The notes beneath the pieces are model-generated. The model was given only the letters and a program-made list of their open reading frames with translations, did no database searches and was not told the DNA's origin. The position numbers and the translations under genes were made by a program. A stretch of 10,548 nt of DNA from Thermoleophilia bacterium (GTDB lineage: Bacteria > Actinomycetota > Thermoleophilia > Gaiellales > Gaiellaceae): positions 1-10,548 of the forward strand of contig JAICZB010000059.1 in the NCBI GenBank assembly GCA_025933895.1. Direction: 5' to 3'. Shown here piece by piece: positions 6,511 to 10,548 of this stretch. The first letter of the stretch is position 1. Each line of letters begins with the position of its first letter.

Positions 6511-7641
6511 ATGAGCGCCCAGACCGCACGCGTCGAGACCGGCCGCATCGAGACGAACATCCCGGCGCGGCTCGACCGGCTGCCGTGGGCGAAGTTCCAC
6601 TGGCTCGTCGTCATCGGCCTCGGCACGGTCTGGATCCTCGACGGCCTCGAGGTGACGATCGTCGGCGCGATCGCTCCGCGCCTCACGGAGGGCGGCAGCG
6701 GGATCACGATCTCGACCGCCCAGATCGGCACCGCGGCCGCCGTCTACGTCGCCGGCGCCTGTGTCGGAGCGCTCTTCTTCGGCCAGCTCACCGACCGCTT
6801 CGGCCGGAAGAAGCTCTTCCTGCTCACGCTCGGCGTCTACATCATCGCCACCCTGGCGACGGCGGGGTCGTGGACGGCCTGGTTCTTCTTCCTCTGCCGC
6901 TTCTTCACCGGCGCCGGCATCGGCGGCGAGTACGCGGCGATCAACTCCGCCATCGACGAGCTGATTCCCGCCCGCGTCCGCGGCCGCGTCGACCTGATCA
7001 TCAACGGCTCCTACTGGGTCGGATCGGCGGCGGGCTCCGCGGTCGCGATTCTGCTGCTCGACAAGAGCCTCCTGTCGGCGAGCGTGGGCTGGCGCATCTC
7101 GTTCCTGATCGGAGCGGTTCTCGGCCTCGGCGTGCTCATCGTCCGCCGCAACGTCCCGGAGAGCCCGCGCTGGCTCTTCATCCACGGACGCGAGGAGGAG
7201 GCCGAGGCGATCGTTCGCGACATCGAGACGTCGATCGAGCGAGAGACCGACGAGCGCCTCGACCAGCCGGATCAGTCGATCACGGTGCGGCAGCGCGAGT
7301 CGATCCCGTTCCGGGAGATCGCCAGGACCGCGTTCCAGCGCTATCCGCGCCGCGCCGTCCTCGGACTCGCGCTCTTCGTCGGGCAGGCGTTCCTCTACAA
7401 CGGCGTCACGTTCAACCTCGGGACGCTGTACTCGACCTTCTGGCACGTCTCCTCGGGGTTCGTCCCCGTCTTCCTGATCGTCTTCGCCGTGGGCAACTTC
7501 CTCGGCCCGCTGCTGCTCGGCCGGCTCTTCGACACCGTGGGCAGGAAGCCGATGATCGCCGGTACGTATCTGGGCTCGGCGGTGGTCGCGGCCGTCATGG
7601 CCGTGCTGTTCACCGGGAATGCGCTGGGCAGCTCGGCCTAA
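6511..7641 (+). CDS. 5' part of the interrupted MFS transporter gene (376 codons to the internal TAA)
   Basis: If the TAA is real and terminates translation, this part would give a protein with about nine membrane helices, ending ...FTGNALGSSA in the loop before TM10. It would lack the last three helices and the tail, so it is unlikely to transport. Evidence for the family is given in the full-length entry. Confidence 0.6.
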   Translation: MSAQTARVETGRIETNIPARLDRLPWAKFHWLVVIGLGTVWILDGLEVTIVGAIAPRLTEGGSGITISTAQIGTAAAVYVAGACVGALFFGQLTDRFGRKKLFLLTLGVYIIATLATAGSWTAWFFFLCRFFTGAGIGGEYAAINSAIDELIPARVRGRVDLIINGSYWVGSAAGSAVAILLLDKSLLSASVGWRISFLIGAVLGLGVLIVRRNVPESPRWLFIHGREEEAEAIVRDIETSIERETDERLDQPDQSITVRQRESIPFREIARTAFQRYPRRAVLGLALFVGQAFLYNGVTFNLGTLYSTFWHVSSGFVPVFLIVFAVGNFLGPLLLGRLFDTVGRKPMIAGTYLGSAVVAAVMAVLFTGNALGSSA

Positions 7642-7710
7642 ACCTTCCAGGCGTTCATCTTCGGCACCTTCTTCCTGGCCTCCGCAGGAGCGAGCGCCGC
7701 GTATCTCACG

Positions 7711-8295
7711 GTGAGCGAGATCTTCCCGATGGAGACGCGCGCGCTCGCAATCGCCTTCTTCTACGCCGTCGGCACCGGCATCGGCGGCATCATCGGGCCG
7801 CTGCTGTTCGCCAACCTGATCGCCTCGGGAAATCGTGGCGAGGTGGCCATAGCCTTCTTCATCGGCGCGGGGGTGATGGCGATCGGCGGGATCGTGGAGC
7901 TCTTCTTCGGCGTCAAGGCCGAGCAGGTGCCGCTCGAGAACATCGCGAAGCCGCTGACGGCCGAGGATGCGGAGCAGACGCCCGAGCGCGAGCGCGAGGG
8001 ACGGCGGCGCTACCGGCCGGGGCCCGGCCTGGAGTACCCGTACTACTCGCCGGGTCTGATGGGGACGTCTCTCCGGCGGCCGACTGCCGTGACCGAGCTG
8101 CAGCGCGAGGTCGAGGCGATCGGACATGTCGTCGACGAGGGCGGGCCGATCTCCCGGGACGAGCTCTTCCGCGCCGTGGGAGCAAGGCGCTGGGGCCCGG
8201 GCCGTTTCCGCCGCGCGCTCGGCGAGGCTGTCGCGACGGGCCGGATCCGGCGCACCGGGCGCGGCCGCTTCGAGGCTCCTGAGCCGGGTACATAG
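7711..8295 (+). CDS. 3' part of the interrupted MFS gene (last helices plus winged-helix-like tail)
   Basis: GTG 7711 is the first plausible restart after the TAA, but no Shine-Dalgarno precedes it and it falls inside the membrane-helix region (LTVSEIFPMETRA), so independent translation is doubtful. The fragment carries SEIFPMETRA, the last two membrane helices, a Glu/Arg-rich linker (EQTPEREREGRRRYRPGPG) and the domain TELQREVEAIGHVVDEGG, SRDELFRAVGARRWGPGRFR and RIRRTGRGRF. The helix-helix-helix-beta-hairpin pattern resembles a winged helix with basic residues. Confidence 0.4.
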   Translation: MSEIFPMETRALAIAFFYAVGTGIGGIIGPLLFANLIASGNRGEVAIAFFIGAGVMAIGGIVELFFGVKAEQVPLENIAKPLTAEDAEQTPEREREGRRRYRPGPGLEYPYYSPGLMGTSLRRPTAVTELQREVEAIGHVVDEGGPISRDELFRAVGARRWGPGRFRRALGEAVATGRIRRTGRGRFEAPEPGT

Positions 8296-8299
8296 GCGC

Positions 8300-8305
8300 T
8301 ACGCT
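8300..8305 (+). promoter_or_regulatory. TACGCT -10-like element, probable leaderless start of the Mrp gene
   Basis: TACGCTcgctgtcGTG: the hexamer ends 7 nt before the GTG at 8313, so transcription would begin at the start codon. It lies in the 17-bp gap after the MFS stop. No Shine-Dalgarno is present, which also argues for a leaderless message. Confidence 0.45.
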
Positions 8306-8312
8306 CGCTGTC

Positions 8313-9392
8313 GTGGATCCATCCCGCGACGAAGTCCTGAAGGCTCTCGAGCAGGTCATCGACCCGGAGCTCCGGCGTCCCGTTACCGAGCTCGACATGG
8401 TGCGCGACCTCGAGCTGCACGACGGCGTCGTCGCGCTCACGATCGTCCTCACCGTCGCCGGCTGTCCGTTGCGCGACTCGTTCCAGACCCAGGTCGAGCA
8501 GGCGCTTGCGCACGTACCCGGTGTGACGGGAGTAGAGCTCTCCTTCGACGTCATGACGCCCGAGGAGCGCCAGGCGCTGACGCAGAAGCTCCGCGGCGGC
8601 GCACCCGAGCGGGACGGCGTGATCCGGCTGCCGGCCGAGTGCCGCGTGCTCGCCGTCGCGAGCGGCAAGGGCGGCGTCGGAAAGTCGTCGCTCGCCGCGA
8701 ACCTCGCGGTCGCATTCGCGGAACGCGGCCACAGCGTCGGCGTCCTCGACGCGGACATCTACGGCCACTCGATCCCGCACGTGCTCGGCATCCGGCAGCG
8801 GCCGATCGCCGTCGACGAGATGATCGTGCCGCCCGTCAAGGACGACCTGAAGCTGATGTCGATCGGCTTCTTCCTCGAAAGCAGCAACGAGCCGGTCATG
8901 TGGCGCGGCCCGATGCTCCATCGCGCGCTCGAGCAGTTCCTGACCGACGTCCACTGGGGCGAGATCGACGTGCTCGTCGTGGACATGCCCCCGGGGACCG
9001 GCGACATCTCGATCTCGCTCGGTCAGCTCCTGCCGCGCGCCGAGGTCGTCGTGGTTACGACGCCGCAGAAGCTCGCCCAGGATGTCGCGGCGCGGGCCGC
9101 GGCGATGGCGCAGAAGACGAACATGCGCCTGCTCGGCGTGGTGGAGAACATGTCCGGCGACGTCTTCGGGAGCGGCGGTGGGGAGGAGCTCGCGAACGAG
9201 CTGGGCGTGCCGCTGCTCGGCACGGTGCCGCTCGATCCGGCGTTGCGCGAGCAGGGCGACGCCGGCGCGCCGGTCGTCTCCGCGCAGCCGGAGGCGGACT
9301 CGGCGCAGGCGATCGTCGCGATCGCGCAGGAGATCGAGGCGCTCCGCCGCGAGCGTGGCGGCATCGTCAAGTCGCTGCCGCTCGTCGGCTGA
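8313..9392 (+). CDS. mrp: Mrp/ApbC/NBP35-family P-loop ATPase (iron-sulfur cluster carrier type)
   Basis: 359 residues, cytosolic. Residues 5-80 form an N-terminal DUF59/MIP18-like domain (DEVLKALEQVIDPELRRPV, TVAGCP with C51). Residues about 108-345 form the ParA/MinD-like ATPase: deviant Walker A SGKGGVGKSS (117-126) with the signature lysine, DADIYGHSIPHVLG (146-159), MWRGPM (196-201), VDMPPGTGD (223-231), TTPQKLAQDV (249-258), VENMS (277-281) and FGSGGGEELANELG (285-298). Relatives assemble or transfer Fe-S clusters. The CxxC that normally follows ENMS and bridges the dimer is absent: ENMSGDVFGSGGG goes straight from the loop to the next strand. Cluster binding in the usual way is therefore doubtful. 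The start GTG 8313 fits the DUF59 start and the TACGCT element. The HAD gene follows 16 nt later. Confidence 0.93.
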   Translation: MDPSRDEVLKALEQVIDPELRRPVTELDMVRDLELHDGVVALTIVLTVAGCPLRDSFQTQVEQALAHVPGVTGVELSFDVMTPEERQALTQKLRGGAPERDGVIRLPAECRVLAVASGKGGVGKSSLAANLAVAFAERGHSVGVLDADIYGHSIPHVLGIRQRPIAVDEMIVPPVKDDLKLMSIGFFLESSNEPVMWRGPMLHRALEQFLTDVHWGEIDVLVVDMPPGTGDISISLGQLLPRAEVVVVTTPQKLAQDVAARAAAMAQKTNMRLLGVVENMSGDVFGSGGGEELANELGVPLLGTVPLDPALREQGDAGAPVVSAQPEADSAQAIVAIAQEIEALRRERGGIVKSLPLVG

Positions 9393-9408
9393 CCGAGCGT
9401 CTTCCGGC

Positions 9409-10083
9409 GTGGCCGCGGCCGCCTTCTTCGACCTCGACCGCACGTTGCTGCGCCGGTCGTCCGCTCTCGCGCTCGCCGGCTCGTTCCGCGAGCGCGGGCT
9501 CATCTCCCGCTGGCAGATGTTTCGCGCCGCGGGTTGGCAGCTCCTCTTCGTCGCGCGCGGCGCGAGCCACGCCGCGGTACAGCGCGGAGCGGAGGGAGGC
9601 TTGCGCATTCTCGCCGGCTCCACGCCGGAAGAGATCCGCGAGCTGGTGGCGGAGGCGATGGAGCCGGTGCTCAGGCCGCTCGTCTACGCGGAGCCGGTGC
9701 GACTCCTCGAGCAGCATCGCGCTCGCGGCGAGCGTGTCTACATCGTCTCGGCGAGCCTGCAGGAGATCGTCGAGGCAATCGCGGCCGATCTCGGCTTCGA
9801 CGGCGCGCTCGGCACGATCTGCGAGGTGAAGGACGGGCGCTACACCGGCAAGGCCGTACGGTCGCTGCACGCCGAGGCGAAGGCGGAGGTCTTGCGCGAG
9901 GTCGTGCAGGAGGAGGGCTTCGATCTCGCCCAGTGCACGGCCTATTCGGACAGTCACACCGACCTCCCCTTTCTCGAGGCCGTCGGTCATCCGGTGGCCG
10001 TCAATCCCGACCGTGCGCTGCGCCGCATCGCCGCGGAACGCGGCTGGCCCGCGCTCGAGTTCAGGATGCGCCATGCAGCCTGA
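9409..10083 (+). CDS. HAD-IB family phosphatase (SerB-like)
   Basis: 224 residues of the haloacid dehalogenase superfamily, subclass IB, likely a cytosolic phosphomonoesterase. Motif I is AFFDLDRTLL (nucleophile D8, acid D10), motif II VYIVSASLQEI (S114), a motif III lysine is K148 or K158 around GKAVRSLHAEAKAE, and motif IV is YSDSHTDLPFL (D181, D185). The helical cap between about 15 and 90 is typical of the group related to phosphoserine phosphatase and CicA; the exact substrate cannot be read from the sequence. GTG 9409 is chosen: the catalytic motif starts just after it and it lies 16 nt after the Mrp stop, although the frame is open upstream inside the Mrp gene. It overlaps the next gene by 11 nt (ATGCAGCCTGA), so Mrp, phosphatase and dehydrogenase probably form an operon. 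Confidence 0.9.
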   Translation: MAAAAFFDLDRTLLRRSSALALAGSFRERGLISRWQMFRAAGWQLLFVARGASHAAVQRGAEGGLRILAGSTPEEIRELVAEAMEPVLRPLVYAEPVRLLEQHRARGERVYIVSASLQEIVEAIAADLGFDGALGTICEVKDGRYTGKAVRSLHAEAKAEVLREVVQEEGFDLAQCTAYSDSHTDLPFLEAVGHPVAVNPDRALRRIAAERGWPALEFRMRHAA

Positions 10084-10548
10084 GGAAGGCCTCGCGCGCC
10101 TGCAGGCGCTCGGCTTCGGCGAGGAGGACGCGCAGGAGCTGTGGGCGCATTTCGACGGCGCCGAACGCCGAGGAAAGCAGGGGCACGGCCATGCGCGGAT
10201 TCCCTGGCTCGAGGGCCTCGAGGGCTACGACCCCACGGCTGCGCCTTCGCTGGTGGAAGAGGACCACGGCTTCCAGCGCTGGCAGGGCGGCGGTGCGATC
10301 GGCTATCTCGTGCTCGGCCGGGTCGTGCGTGCCCAGCTGGAGCGGCCGCCGGCGCACGCGCGCCTCGTCGTCTGCGAGCGGACGTTCCCGACCGGGATGC
10401 TCGGCCACCACGTCCGCCGGCTCGCAGACGGCGGCCTCGTCGCGCTCCTCACGGCGACCTCCCCCCGGCGGCTCGGCCATCCGTACGCTGGACGCGCCGG
10501 CGGCCAAGCCACCGGCGCCCGGCGGGAAGACCGGGCGCCCGACGGCGC
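10073..10548 (+). CDS. Ldh_2 family (malate/L-lactate/ureidoglycolate dehydrogenase-like) oxidoreductase, 3' end outside window
   Basis: 158 codons from ATG 10073 to the right edge. ERRGKQGHGHARIPWLEGL (31-49) corresponds to the usual DSHG-x-x-R-L-P motif of NAD(P)-dependent type-2 malate/L-lactate dehydrogenases, with H38 as the likely catalytic histidine and QGHG replacing DSHG. FPTGMLGHHVRRLADGGLVA followed by TATSPRRLGHP corresponds to the family's Y/H-rich helix and TNSPP/ATSP segment. After HP the protein no longer resembles the expected GG-x-x-x-x-GTNP, and third-position G/C is higher in another frame, so a frame shift near 10461-10466 is possible. ATG 10073 overlaps the phosphatase stop. 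The family call is moderately confident; the substrate (malate, lactate, sulfolactate, ureidoglycolate) is open. Confidence 0.7.
   Translation, partial: MQPEEGLARLQALGFGEEDAQELWAHFDGAERRGKQGHGHARIPWLEGLEGYDPTAAPSLVEEDHGFQRWQGGGAIGYLVLGRVVRAQLERPPAHARLVVCERTFPTGMLGHHVRRLADGGLVALLTATSPRRLGHPYAGRAGGQATGARREDRAPDG
10514..10539 (+). repeat. perfect 9-bp inverted repeat (hairpin) at the window edge
   Basis: GGCGCCCGG at 10514-10522 and CCGGGCGCC at 10531-10539 are exact reverse complements with an 8-nt loop (CGGGAAGA). No T-run follows within the window, so it is not a classical terminator, and it lies within the dehydrogenase reading frame. Confidence 0.5.

Larger units (their letters stand above)
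6511..8295 (+). pseudogene. MFS transporter (sugar-porter-like) with C-terminal winged-helix tail, interrupted by in-frame TAA
   Basis: One reading frame of 595 codons including the stop, broken only by TAA at 7639-7641 (codon 377). Before it: GQLTDRFGRKK (91-101, MFS motif A after TM2), RFFTGAGIGGEY (130-141), PESPRWL (216-222) and a second motif A, GRLFDTVGRKPMI (337-349), i.e. TM1 to about TM9. After it, in the same frame: TFQAFIFGTFFLASAGASAA, SEIFPMETRA and the last helices to IVELFFGVKAE, then a charged linker and a winged-helix-like domain at about 528-594. The motifs match metabolite:H+ symporters of the sugar-porter group; the substrate is not evident. Codon bias and protein sequence are intact on both sides, so this is either a recent nonsense mutation or a sequence error. 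The start is ATG 6511 (TTG 6499 is possible). Confidence 0.8.

Noticed and set aside
6187..8127. A very long minus-strand open frame continuing upstream of the coiled-coil gene, antisense to the MFS gene
   Set aside because: It mirrors the MFS coding frame in GC-rich DNA, is full of low-complexity Arg/Asp/Glu/Ala, and matches no family. Only the part from ATG 6186 looks like a real protein.
6132..8282. 716-codon plus-strand frame over the MFS gene
   Set aside because: Arg/Pro-rich out-of-frame shadow; the recognised MFS motifs are all in the other frame.
9082..9408. Upstream extension of the HAD phosphatase frame
   Set aside because: It lies inside the Mrp gene in another frame and is Arg/Ser-rich; the HAD motif I begins right after GTG 9409.
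8043..9623. 526-codon minus-strand frame opposite the Mrp gene
   Set aside because: Antisense shadow of a strongly conserved ATPase gene with Arg/Asp/His-rich low-complexity sequence.
10484..10489. TACGCT inside the dehydrogenase gene
   Set aside because: No start codon lies 6-7 nt downstream, unlike the other three sites.

Overview
This is a GC-rich, almost gapless stretch of bacterial chromosome. It most resembles a high-GC actinobacterium, possibly of the Thermoleophilia (Gaiellales or Solirubrobacterales type). The pointers are the strong G/C bias at third codon positions, GTG/TTG starts, secreted repeats with a YxYQWxRC core, and TACGCT-like hexamers placed 6-7 nt before start codons. 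The taxonomic placement is inference from family recollection, not a database result. No tRNA, rRNA, CRISPR array, insertion sequence or phage gene is visible, and no gap reaches 300 bases.

Layout. (a) 1-779, minus: an OB-fold plus HD-domain 3'-5' exoribonuclease of the YhaM type, cut by the window edge. (b) 824-1450, plus: a small PRC-barrel-like membrane protein that seems to have lost its stop codon at a six-G run. (c) 1300-3864, plus: a tightly packed trio of DUF1015 protein, inositol-monophosphatase-family phosphatase and DUF72 protein, each overlapping the next. (d) 6464-3861, minus: a small Cys/His-rich protein, a membrane-anchored coiled-coil protein and a secreted protease-like protein with two C-terminal Ig-like repeats. 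Its stop codon shares a CTAG palindrome with the DUF72 stop. (e) 6511-8295, plus: a 12-TM sugar-porter-like MFS transporter with a winged-helix-like C-terminal tail, split by an in-frame TAA. (f) 8313 to the end, plus: Mrp/ApbC-type P-loop ATPase, HAD-IB phosphatase, and the start of a malate/L-lactate (Ldh_2) dehydrogenase.

How the genes relate. Most are housekeeping or poorly characterised families, and no single pathway ties them together. The tight overlaps in (c) and (f) imply operons with coupled translation. Three genes (DUF1015, the small Cys/His protein and Mrp) carry a TACGCT or TACGGT hexamer 6-7 nt before the start codon, which suggests leaderless transcripts.

What deserves a second look: the internal TAA and the winged-helix tail of the MFS gene, the missing stop of the PRC-barrel-like gene, the displaced N-terminal-type motif in the secreted protein, the Mrp protein without its CxxC metal-binding loop, and the shared leaderless promoter pattern. 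I did not find a clearly new multi-gene system. Several anomalies could be sequencing or assembly errors, and that should be excluded first.
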